NCBI GenBank assembly: GCA_020056865.1
Contig: JAGVGX010000212.1
Span: 1-6,821, forward strand
Reading direction: 5' to 3'
Source of the DNA: Desulfobacterales bacterium
GTDB taxonomy: Bacteria > Desulfobacterota > Desulfobacteria > Desulfobacterales > BuS5
Length of the DNA: 6,821 nucleotides
The notes below the pieces were generated by a model, which saw nothing but the letters and a program-made list of their open reading frames with translations, was not told the DNA's origin and made no database searches. Every line of letters begins with the position of its first letter. The stretch's first letter is position 1. Below, piece by piece: positions 1 to 6,257 of this stretch. The position numbers and the translations under genes were made by a program.

Positions 1-29
1 AAAACATACACAAACATGGAGAACAATAA

Positions 30-227
30 ATGCCAAAGATAAAAACAAACAGATCGGCTGCTAAACGTTTTAAACAAACAGGCTCAGGAAAGTTCGCTTA
101 TTCCAAATCACATGCAAGCCATATTCTAACCAAAAAAACAAGAAAACGTAAAAGATCACTTCGCCAAACCAATATTATAAATAAAAACGATGTAAAAGAG
201 ATCAAGCTGCTTCTTCCTAACAGGTAG
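30..227 (+). CDS. rpmI: 50S ribosomal protein L35
   Basis: A 65-residue, highly basic protein that matches bacterial L35, a small structural protein of the large ribosomal subunit. The start [20 protein letters not shown] is the classic L35 opening (MPKxKTxxxAAKRFKxTGxGK). It is followed by a lysine/arginine-rich middle ([11 protein letters not shown], about residues 35-45) and a short C-terminal helix ending in LLPNR. Length is normal for the family (about 64-66). The ATG at base 30 has GGAG at 18-21, eight bases upstream, so the start is secure. rplT begins 37 bases after its stop, the standard rpmI-rplT pairing. In many bacteria the two genes are co-regulated by L20 binding to an mRNA leader. 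Any such leader would lie left of the window and cannot be judged here. Confidence 0.98.
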   Translation: MPKIKTNRSAAKRFKQTGSGKFAYSKSHASHILTKKTRKRKRSLRQTNIINKNDVKEIKLLLPNR

Positions 228-264
228 GGCATCTTTCTCAGAAAAGAATAGGAGTATTATAACC

Positions 265-615
265 ATGCGAGTTAAAAGAGGCTACAAGGCAAGAAGACGA
301 AGAAATAAAGTGTTGAAGCTGGCAAAAGGGTTTCGTGGCGGCCGAAGCAAACTGTTCCGCACTGCAGCAGATTCTGTAGATAAAGCGCTGATGTATGCAT
401 ACAGAGACAGAAAAGCCCGCAAGCGCGACTTTAGAAAGCTGTGGATAACAAGGATCAACGCTGCTGCACATATGAACAACCTGTCTTACAGTAAATTCAT
501 TCATGGTTTGAAGCTGGCCGGTATTGAGCTTGACCGTAAAGTCCTTGCAGAAATAGCCATATCCGATCCTTCAGGTTTTTCACAAATAGCAACTCTGGCC
601 GTTCAAAAAAACTAA
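265..615 (+). CDS. rplT: 50S ribosomal protein L20
   Basis: A 116-residue protein that matches L20, which binds 23S rRNA early in 50S assembly and in some bacteria represses its own operon. The N-terminal extension is strongly basic ([20 protein letters not shown]), followed by the family signature [13 protein letters not shown] (about residues 23-35) and [21 protein letters not shown] (about 47-67). The C-terminal globular part contains [24 protein letters not shown] (about 75-98). Length is normal (about 117-120). The ATG at 265 has AGGAG at 250-254, ten bases upstream. The gene lies between rpmI and pheS, as in many bacteria. Its reading frame is the same as that of pheS, with only the TAA at 613-615 between them in that frame. 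Confidence 0.98.
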   Translation: MRVKRGYKARRRRNKVLKLAKGFRGGRSKLFRTAADSVDKALMYAYRDRKARKRDFRKLWITRINAAAHMNNLSYSKFIHGLKLAGIELDRKVLAEIAISDPSGFSQIATLAVQKN

Positions 616-684
616 TCATTTTGCATACCCGTCTGGACATTTGAAAACCGCACTGAACAGCGAAAAGTACGCACTGTAATTCTT

Positions 685-1698
685 GTGGAAACGACAATAG
701 ATATAGAACACATACAAAATGAAGCGCTTGAGAAATTAGAACGTGCTTCTGACGAAACACATATCAATGCCCTTTCAACCCAATATTTAGGTAGAAAGGG
801 CATAATCACCACGTTTCTGAGGAATATACCCAGCCTGCCAAAGGAAATAAGGCCACAGGCAGGACAAAAGGCGAATAACACCAAGAAAATCCTTGAAACC
901 GCATTCAACGACGCGATCAAACAACTTGCATTAAAAAACTGTGACATCATTGAGAATATTGACGTATCTTTACCCGGAAGAATTCCTGCACACGGAACGT
1001 TGCATCCAATTACGCAAGTATCAAACACTATTTGCAATATTTTTTCATCATTGGGTTTTGACATCTGCGAAGGGCCTGAAATTGAGACAGATTATTACAA
1101 TTTTGAGGCCCTGAATATTCCAAAGAACCACCCTGCAAGGGATATGCAGGACACATTTTATGTATCAGACAATGTTGTTCTTCGAACGCACACCTCTCCC
1201 ATTCAGGTCCGTATCATGGAAAAACAGCCGCCGCCCGTACAAATCATTGCTCCAGGAAAGGTTTACAGATGCGATTCCGACCTGACCCACACACCGATGT
1301 TTCACCAGATTGAAGGCCTTATGGTGGACAAAAACATCACATTCGGAAATCTGAAAGGGATACTTACCACCTTTATCCACAAGATGTTTGATGAAAAAAT
1401 ATCTCTGAGATTTCGTCCGAGTTTCTTCCCCTTCACCGAACCGAGTGCTGAAGTTGATATTCTTTGCGTTATATGCAGGGGAAAGGGGTGCAGGGTCTGT
1501 TCACAAACCGGTTGGCTTGAAGTTCTTGGGTGCGGCATGGTGCATCCTGCGGTATTTGAAAATGTCGGATATGATACAGACACATACACCGGTTTTGCCT
1601 TTGGTATGGGGATTGAAAGAATTGCCATGTTAAAATTCAGGATTGATGATATTCGAAAATATTTTGAAAATGACCTCAGATTTTTAAGGCAGTTTTAA
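685..1698 (+). CDS. pheS: Phenylalanyl-tRNA synthetase alpha subunit (class II, catalytic)
   Basis: This is the catalytic alpha chain of cytoplasmic (alpha-beta)2 phenylalanyl-tRNA synthetase, which joins phenylalanine to tRNA-Phe using ATP. At 337 residues it has normal length. Residues 1-85 form the N-terminal tRNA-contacting coiled coil, including the family segment YLGRKGIITTFLRNI (34-48). The catalytic domain starts near PGRIPAHGTLHPIT (97-110). Motif 2 lies around GKVYRCDSDLTHTPMFHQIEG (191-211). Motif 3 is GFAFGMGIERIAML (303-316), and the protein ends in NDLRFLRQF as the family usually does. An insert with C261, C264, C269 and C272 (CX2C-X4-CX2C) resembles a small metal-binding knuckle seen in PheS from some bacterial groups. 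The start is GTG at 685. No better in-frame start exists between it and the rplT stop, and no clear Shine-Dalgarno sequence precedes it. pheT begins one base after the stop, consistent with coupled translation of the two subunits. Confidence 0.97.
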   Translation: METTIDIEHIQNEALEKLERASDETHINALSTQYLGRKGIITTFLRNIPSLPKEIRPQAGQKANNTKKILETAFNDAIKQLALKNCDIIENIDVSLPGRIPAHGTLHPITQVSNTICNIFSSLGFDICEGPEIETDYYNFEALNIPKNHPARDMQDTFYVSDNVVLRTHTSPIQVRIMEKQPPPVQIIAPGKVYRCDSDLTHTPMFHQIEGLMVDKNITFGNLKGILTTFIHKMFDEKISLRFRPSFFPFTEPSAEVDILCVICRGKGCRVCSQTGWLEVLGCGMVHPAVFENVGYDTDTYTGFAFGMGIERIAMLKFRIDDIRKYFENDLRFLRQF

Positions 1699-1699
1699 T

Positions 1700-4144
1700 A
1701 TGGAAATAAGCTTAAACTGGCTTCAGGATTATATTACTGTTGACCTGGAAGCCTCTGATCTTGCAAACGCTCTTACGATGGCCGGTCTTGAAGTGAATGC
1801 GGTTTATGACAGATATACATATTTGGAAACCGTCATTACAAGTCGTATAATCGACATATGCAAACATCCGGATGCTGACAAACTTAGCCTGTGCAGGGTA
1901 GATTCCGGAAACCGGATCGTTGATGTTGTGTGCGGCGCATCCAACATAAAAAAAAATATGATAGTTCCTCTGGCCCTTCCTGGAACCGTCCTTCCTAACG
2001 GAACAATAATTGAAAAAAGCGTCATTCGGGGCAAAACATCCGAAGGGATGCTTTGCAGTGAAGCGGAGCTGGTTCTCGGTACGGATAAGAAAGGGATTAT
2101 GGCCTTGCCCGAAACGCTTGTCCCCGGAGAAAAACTTGCCCATGCGCTTTCGCTTTCTGATACCATTATTGAAATTGATCTAACGCCTAACCGGCCAGAC
2201 TGCCTCAGCAACATCGGAATTGCCCGCGAAATAGCCGCTTTTACGAACAAAAAAATAACCCGACCGGAAAATACATTCGAAGATAAGGACAAGGTTGAAC
2301 CCGATCACAGCATGTTTAACTCATGTTCAGTCATGGTTCAAAGCCATGATGATTGCCCGAAATACACTGCCAGACTGATTGAAGATGTCGTTGTTGCCCC
2401 CTCCCCTTTCTGGATCCAGAATCGGCTTATTGCCGTAGGGATAAAACCGGTCAATAATATTGTAGATATCACCAACTATGTTATGATAGAAATCGGCCAG
2501 CCCTTACATGCCTTTGATTTTGAAAGGCTGCACGGGCACAAGGTGGTTGTTCGAAGGGCATTGGAAAATGAAACGCTTACGACCCTTGACAACAAAAAGC
2601 AAACGCTTTCTTGCGATATTCTCATGATATGCGACATGGAAAAACCTGTAGCTATAGCGGGTATCATGGGAGGCCTGGATTCTCAGATTACAACAAAAAC
2701 AAAAAAGGTTTTGCTTGAAAGTGCTTATTTTGACCCTGCATGCATCCGAAATACCTCAAAAAGACTTGGATTAAGCACACATGCATCACACCGCTTTGAA
2801 CGCGGTGTCGACCCGGAAGGGATAATTTATGCATTAAACAGGGCTGCCATGCTTATAGAAAAAATCGGCTGTGGAAGGATTGTCAAGGGAACAGTTGATG
2901 TCTGTTGTGCCCCTGTTGACCCTATGCCGATCCTTTTAAGCACCCATGATACGAATCGTCTGCTTGGAACCGATCTTGATCAAAACCACATAGAAAATAT
3001 ATTAAAATCCATTGAATTTAAAGTAACAAAAGTTGACTCTGATAAACTATCGGTTCTCGCTCCATCGTTCAGGGTCGATATTCATCGTCCTGCCGACCTG
3101 ATTGAAGAAGTCGCCCGTATTTACGGCTACGACAAGATTCATATTACATTCCCGCTTATCCCGGCAAAATGCAGCACAACTTTAAATCAGTTACATGTTA
3201 GAAATCGAATAAAAGACATCATAACCGGTTTCGGATTTTGCGAAACCATAACATACAGTTTTATTAATAAACAATCATGTGATCTGCTGTGTCTAAAGCC
3301 TGAAGATAACAAAAGAAGCCATGTAAGTATTATCAACCCCCTGTCAAAAGACCATGAAGTCATGCGATCAAGTTTAATACCCGGCCTGCTTGAAACCATG
3401 CATCGCAATCTGTCGCATCAGACAAAAGATCTTAGCATATTTGAAATAGGAAAAATATTTATCAACACCTCACACGAACATCTGCCACAAGAAATCGAAA
3501 TGATGGCAGGCCTGCAAACCGGAACAAGGCATTGTGCTTCATGGAATGTGCCAAAAGAAACCTGCGATTTTTATGACATCAAAGGTGCTGTTGAAGAACT
3601 CTTTCATTCTCTGAATATTACCCATCCCAACATATCATCCCTCCGGTTTACAATGCTGGCAAACGACTTATGTACATACACAAAGCCAGGCAGCACGGCT
3701 GAAATTTTTGCAAACAGTACATATATGGGTCTTGTTGGTGAAGTCTGCAGCAGCGTATTGAACAGCTATAACTTAACCCAGCCTGCATTTATTTTTGAAC
3801 TTAATCTTGGCAAGGTTTACCCCTTAATTCCGGACTGCGTTTTTTTTAATCCACTGCCGAAATTTCCATCCGTTTCAAGAGATATCACCATGATTGTAGA
3901 TAAACGTATCGAATCGGCCTTGATATTAAACAAGGTTAAATCGTTTAAGGAAAAATGGATTGAAGATGTATATATATTCGATATATTCAATGGCAACCCC
4001 ATACCCTCTGACAAAAAAAGCATCTCATTGAGAATAAAATACAGATCGGATAATAAAACGCTTGAAGATCAAACAGTAAATGGTATACATAAAACAATAA
4101 CCGAAAGACTGATAAACCAGTTTAAAGCAGCCCTACCCGGATAA
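1700..4144 (+). CDS. pheT: Phenylalanyl-tRNA synthetase beta subunit
   Basis: The 814-residue beta chain of phenylalanyl-tRNA synthetase, slightly longer than the usual roughly 790-800. It provides tRNA binding and proofreading of mischarged tyrosine and pairs with PheS. The N-terminus MEISLNWLQDYI is typical. Domains in order: an OB-fold tRNA-binding domain at about 40-150 (KHPDADKLSLCRVDSG, VCGASNI, GMLCSEAELVLG); the B3/B4 editing domain at about 205-370 (VNNIVDITNYVMIEIGQPLHAFD, GIMGG at 321-325, ESAYFDP); the B5 domain at about 408-480 (FRVDIHRPADLIEEVARIYGYDKI); a catalytically inactive class II-like core at about 490-695 (GFCETITYSF, INPLS, MRSSLIPGLL, FEIGKIF); and a C-terminal ferredoxin-fold anticodon-binding domain at about 718-813 (FPSVSRDITMIVD through LRIKYRSDNKTLEDQTVN). 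The ATG at 1700 is one base after the pheS stop, with only a weak AAGG at 1686-1689. No domain is missing. Confidence 0.98.
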   Translation: MEISLNWLQDYITVDLEASDLANALTMAGLEVNAVYDRYTYLETVITSRIIDICKHPDADKLSLCRVDSGNRIVDVVCGASNIKKNMIVPLALPGTVLPNGTIIEKSVIRGKTSEGMLCSEAELVLGTDKKGIMALPETLVPGEKLAHALSLSDTIIEIDLTPNRPDCLSNIGIAREIAAFTNKKITRPENTFEDKDKVEPDHSMFNSCSVMVQSHDDCPKYTARLIEDVVVAPSPFWIQNRLIAVGIKPVNNIVDITNYVMIEIGQPLHAFDFERLHGHKVVVRRALENETLTTLDNKKQTLSCDILMICDMEKPVAIAGIMGGLDSQITTKTKKVLLESAYFDPACIRNTSKRLGLSTHASHRFERGVDPEGIIYALNRAAMLIEKIGCGRIVKGTVDVCCAPVDPMPILLSTHDTNRLLGTDLDQNHIENILKSIEFKVTKVDSDKLSVLAPSFRVDIHRPADLIEEVARIYGYDKIHITFPLIPAKCSTTLNQLHVRNRIKDIITGFGFCETITYSFINKQSCDLLCLKPEDNKRSHVSIINPLSKDHEVMRSSLIPGLLETMHRNLSHQTKDLSIFEIGKIFINTSHEHLPQEIEMMAGLQTGTRHCASWNVPKETCDFYDIKGAVEELFHSLNITHPNISSLRFTMLANDLCTYTKPGSTAEIFANSTYMGLVGEVCSSVLNSYNLTQPAFIFELNLGKVYPLIPDCVFFNPLPKFPSVSRDITMIVDKRIESALILNKVKSFKEKWIEDVYIFDIFNGNPIPSDKKSISLRIKYRSDNKTLEDQTVNGIHKTITERLINQFKAALPG

Positions 4145-4164
4145 AATAAATATTTTTGATATTT

Positions 4165-4509
4165 ATGTTAACAAATTCATGCATAAACACAAAGCTGCCA
4201 GACAAACTATACTTTAAAGTAGGAGAAGTAAGCTCTCTTGCAGAAGTTCCCACATCTGTTCTCCGGTTCTGGGAAACCGAATTTAATCAAATCAAACCCA
4301 AACGCACAGATTCAGGGCAAAGATTGTACAGAAAAAAAGACGTCGAGCTCATCCTTAAAATTAAACATCTATTGTACGAAAAAAAATTTACCATACCAGG
4401 TGCAAGACAACATATAAACAAGAAATCTCCTGAGACTCCCCCTTCTAAATCAAGTAGGATCCATGAAATCCGTTCTGAACTGGAAGCAATCAGGGCACTG
4501 TTAACCTGA
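4165..4509 (+). CDS. Short MerR-family transcriptional regulator
   Basis: A small DNA-binding protein of the MerR family, 114 residues from the ATG at 4165. The MerR winged helix-turn-helix is clear: KLYFKVGEVSSLAEVPTSVLRFWE (about 14-37) covers the recognition helices. The wing is RTDSGQRLYRKKDVELI (about 47-63), with the near-invariant R-x-Y. The second helix pair is KIKHLLYEKKFTIPGARQHI (about 65-84). The C-terminus is only a short charged helix (RIHEIRSELEAIRALL), so there is no effector-binding domain. There is no metal-site cysteine pair either; the only cysteine is at position 6. The frame extends three codons upstream to a TTG at 4156, but the ATG is a better start by codon type. Neither has a visible Shine-Dalgarno sequence, so translation may depend on coupling to pheT, which ends 20 bases upstream. 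Similar short MerR proteins downstream of pheT are remembered from deltaproteobacterial clusters. The target is unknown. Confidence 0.88.
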   Translation: MLTNSCINTKLPDKLYFKVGEVSSLAEVPTSVLRFWETEFNQIKPKRTDSGQRLYRKKDVELILKIKHLLYEKKFTIPGARQHINKKSPETPPSKSSRIHEIRSELEAIRALLT

Positions 4510-4577
4510 TTTTCACCTGAAACTTCCCTTTCCAGTGAATCAAAAGTCGTCTGTTCTTTCTTCCGAACGTATTGACT

Positions 4578-4617
4578 CTTCGCAGCAGCGATGGCATCGC
4601 CAATGCCATGACCGAAG
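4578..4617. repeat. Inverted repeat / hairpin with 7-bp perfect inner stem
   Basis: ATGGCAT at 4591-4597 and ATGCCAT at 4603-4609 are perfect reverse complements around the five-base loop CGCCA. An outer pair CTTCG (4578-4582) and CGAAG (4613-4617) can extend the structure across an unequal internal loop. It lies about 70 bases after the MerR-type stop. No T-run follows on the + strand, so it is not a textbook intrinsic terminator. It could be a transcript-end stabiliser, a protein-binding palindrome or chance. Confidence 0.55.
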
Positions 4618-4658
4618 AATTTCATAATTGAAGGTCAACAATAAAATACCATTCACCG

Positions 4659-4683
4659 AAAAACGCCATTTTGGCTATTAGCC
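4659..4683 (-). terminator. Possible intrinsic terminator of the ATPase transcript
   Basis: Read on the - strand, GCCA-AAA-TGGC (bases 4675 down to 4665) forms a short hairpin, followed by one G and then five T residues (4663 down to 4659). An overlapping palindrome GGCTATTAGCC (4673-4683) gives an alternative stem. The position, about 75 bases beyond the ATPase stop codon, suits a transcription end. The stem is only four base pairs, so termination would be weak unless the two palindromes combine. This is inference from sequence only. Confidence 0.35.
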
Positions 4684-4692
4684 GTTAGCGAC

Positions 4693-4711
4693 CCACGCCC
4701 CGCAAGGGTGG
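4693..4711. repeat. GC-rich hairpin in the convergent junction
   Basis: CCAC and CC on the left pair with GGGTGG on the right (C4693-G4711, C4694-G4710, A4695-T4709, C4696-G4708, then C4698-G4707 and C4699-G4706), with G4697 bulged and a six-base loop. It stands out because the surroundings are AT-rich. A T-run at 4728-4734 follows 16 bases later on the + strand, too far for a standard terminator. Confidence 0.4.
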
Positions 4712-4749
4712 TTTATCAAGGAGCAACTTTTTTTAAAGAAAGATCACCA

Positions 4750-6165
4750 TTATTGATCCCCTGTCTGTCGTTTGCCAACAACTGATCCTTCCACCGGAAT
4801 CTCTTGAGCCATGTCAATTAAATCACCAATACGTTCCGTCAGATAAACCGGTATTGAGAGGAGACGGTATGATACGGGTATGCCGAATGTTGTTTTTACC
4901 GTCATATCTTTTAAGGACATCTGGTTGATATTACACCGTATAGCAAAATCAAGGCCTTTTTCGGCCATAAAATGATGCAGCGATTTCATACTTCCTGCTT
5001 TTCCTGATTTAACTTCCACAGGAACGATGCGATTCCCATGCTGAATCATATAGTCGATCTCTCCAAGTCTTCCGCCGGTCCTTTGCCAATAAAACAATTG
5101 TGGGTCAGTTAAAGGGCTCTGGGCTGCACGTAACTGCTGCCCCACAAACTGTTCTGTCAATCCACCCTTATTGGAAAAAATAATATTTTTCACTTCAGAA
5201 GGCTTTGTTGATGACAATCCAAGCTGCACTGAAATCAAACCGATATCCAGCAATAAAGATTTGAAGAACTTTTCGTTTGATTCCCCTCCTAATGGGATCC
5301 CGTTGCCTGAGGTATGCAATACTTTTGTACAGACTTTTGCCTGGGATAACATTGCCAGGGCCTTTTTGATCAGGACCATATTCCTGGATGGATCAACCCG
5401 ACTGTAGATGAATTTATTCCCCAGTTGTTCAGATACGGACAGCATGATTCTTGCCAGAAGCACTGCTTCAATTTCCCCCCCGTATTTATGAAAATCATCA
5501 CGATACGTCGCTAAAAGGTCATGTTGCAGCTTAATGCAGGATTTCATATCTTTGGTGTTCACCCATTCCCGAACAACTTCCGGCATCCCCCCAACAAGGC
5601 AATAGTCATGATACAGGCCCAGACATTTTTCATGCAATGATCCTGGGATTCCCTGCACAAGGTTGAAGGTTAACAACTTCCGGTGAAGCGCCTCATTGCC
5701 GGTGGCCAAAATGAATTCGAAAAATGACATAGGTTCAAGGTGGAAATAAGTAATTCGTCCCACAGGCATACTGTACTGGTACTTATTTAATGAAAATTCC
5801 AGCAATGACCCGGCAGCAATAACAGGAAAACTGGGCATATCCTCCCTGAACCACCTGAGCTTTGAAAATAATTGTGCCGCAGCCTGAATTTCATCCAAAA
5901 AAAGCAGCGAAGAAGCCGGGTTAATAATTGTCCCCAGTTCAGCTTCAATATTTCTCAGAATCTCTTCGGGATTGTTTTCGGAAAACAGATCTGCGAGGTT
6001 TGGAAAACGCTCAAAATTTAATTCAATCAGGTCAAGATGTTGTCGTTCAGCAAAATCACGAACCAGCCATGTCTTTCCGACTTGCCTGGCTCCCCTGAGC
6101 ACCAATGGTTTTCTGTTAGGGCCTTTTAGCCAATGATCAAGCTCTCTTGATGCAAATCTAATCAT
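4750..6165 (-). CDS. AAA+ ATPase of the AAA_14 / DUF4143 family
   Basis: A 471-residue complete protein of the widespread bacterial and archaeal ATPase family with an AAA_14 domain followed by DUF4143. The N-terminal P-loop domain has Walker A GARQVGKT (residues 25-32), Walker B SLLFLDE (86-92) and a sensor-1-like segment VIAAGSLLEF (115-124). The PMSFFEF segment (145-151) and the GGMPEVV segment (192-198) are typical of this family. The DUF4143 region covers about 200-400 and includes GLTEQFVGQQL (335-345). It holds a PD-(D/E)XK-like motif: GEIDYMI (368-374) followed by VPVEVKSGK (381-389), giving candidate catalytic residues D371, E384 and K386. No signal peptide or membrane helix is evident. 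The start ATG at 6165 is supported by an upstream AGGGGGTGA and by normal family length. The molecular role of these proteins is mostly unestablished; proposals include DNA-related functions in mobile or defence contexts. No partner gene is visible here. Confidence 0.92.
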   Translation of the reverse strand: MIRFASRELDHWLKGPNRKPLVLRGARQVGKTWLVRDFAERQHLDLIELNFERFPNLADLFSENNPEEILRNIEAELGTIINPASSLLFLDEIQAAAQLFSKLRWFREDMPSFPVIAAGSLLEFSLNKYQYSMPVGRITYFHLEPMSFFEFILATGNEALHRKLLTFNLVQGIPGSLHEKCLGLYHDYCLVGGMPEVVREWVNTKDMKSCIKLQHDLLATYRDDFHKYGGEIEAVLLARIMLSVSEQLGNKFIYSRVDPSRNMVLIKKALAMLSQAKVCTKVLHTSGNGIPLGGESNEKFFKSLLLDIGLISVQLGLSSTKPSEVKNIIFSNKGGLTEQFVGQQLRAAQSPLTDPQLFYWQRTGGRLGEIDYMIQHGNRIVPVEVKSGKAGSMKSLHHFMAEKGLDFAIRCNINQMSLKDMTVKTTFGIPVSYRLLSIPVYLTERIGDLIDMAQEIPVEGSVVGKRQTGDQ

Positions 6166-6171
6166 CTCCTG

Positions 6172-6180
6172 TCACCCCCT
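6172..6180 (-). promoter_or_regulatory. Strong Shine-Dalgarno sequence of the ATPase gene
   Basis: Read on the - strand the leader is AGGGGGTGA (6180 down to 6172), one mismatch from AGGAGGTGA. Six bases (CAGGAG) separate the end of this element from the ATG at 6165, and nine separate the end of AGGGGG from it. A second AGGAG touches the ATG directly and is too close to act as the main site. This supports the start chosen for the ATPase. It is much stronger than the initiation signals seen for pheS, pheT or the MerR-type gene. Confidence 0.75.
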
Positions 6181-6182
6181 AA

Positions 6183-6217
6183 TGATAATTAAATTTATCA
6201 CGTTAATTTTTTAATTA
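6183..6217. repeat. AT-rich inverted repeats in the ATPase leader
   Basis: Two short inverted repeats lie between the predicted -10 box and the Shine-Dalgarno sequence. One is TGATAA (6183-6188) with TTATCA (6195-6200) around six bases. The other is TAATT (6204-6208) with AATTA (6213-6217) around four T. They could be operator half-sites or weak leader hairpins. Such palindromes are easy to find in AT-rich DNA, so the regulatory reading is tentative. Confidence 0.3.
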
Positions 6218-6218
6218 C

Positions 6219-6247
6219 AACATAAAACAACGCGTTTAAATTGTCAA
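6219..6247 (-). promoter_or_regulatory. Sigma70-type promoter for the ATPase gene
   Basis: On the - strand a perfect -35 box TTGACA (6247 down to 6242) is followed by exactly 17 bases and a -10 box TATGTT (6224 down to 6219, 4 of 6 consensus positions). Transcription would begin near 6212, leaving a leader of roughly 45 bases before the ATG at 6165. The promoter sits just after the stop of the upstream partial gene, so the ATPase appears to be transcribed on its own, with possible read-through from upstream. Prediction from sequence only. Confidence 0.6.
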
Positions 6248-6257
6248 TGTAAGTCAC

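Larger units (their letters stand above)
4510..4749. other. Convergent intergenic region rich in inverted repeats
   Basis: This 240-base stretch lies between the MerR-type gene and the stop of the convergent ATPase gene. I see no tRNA and no convincing protein gene in it. It contains three short hairpin-forming segments: 4578-4617, 4659-4683 and 4693-4711. It also has a T-run at 4728-4734. It is the boundary between the conserved translation cluster and accessory DNA on the right. A - strand frame opening at 4625 crosses part of it but continues antisense through the MerR-type gene; I treat that as non-coding. Confidence 0.6.

Noticed and set aside
1..29. Possible last codons of infC (a frame ending in TAA at 27-29).
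   Set aside because: Only eight codons are visible (reading N-I-H-K-H-G-E-Q) and they do not resemble a usual IF-3 C-terminus. infC is expected just upstream by synteny, but the sequence here cannot show it.
616..684. A pheM-type leader peptide and attenuator before pheS.
   Set aside because: The 69-base spacer has no short open frame with runs of Phe codons and no terminator hairpin with a T-run.
612..1064. Long - strand open frames opposite pheS and pheT (for example 612-1064, 1302-1628 and 1804-2292).
   Set aside because: They are antisense shadows of pheS and pheT, both of which match their families along the whole length; the shadow translations show no family motifs.
4287..4625. A 112-codon open frame on the - strand starting at 4625, whose first 40 residues look protein-like (MKFFGHGIGDAIAAAKSQYV...).
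   Set aside because: About two thirds of it is antisense to the well-supported MerR-type gene, it has no Shine-Dalgarno sequence, a stop lies four codons upstream of its ATG, and its opening residues come from the 4591-4609 palindrome. It could be a remnant, but there is no support for a real gene.
4510..4749. A tRNA gene or a known riboswitch (c-di-GMP type) after the MerR-type gene.
   Set aside because: No cloverleaf, TTCGA-like T-loop or CCA end could be found, and the hairpin at 4693-4711 does not match the conserved c-di-GMP riboswitch core.
5171..5407. A 78-codon + strand frame inside the ATPase gene.
   Set aside because: It is antisense to the DUF4143 region of a gene with intact motifs, and no start signal was seen.
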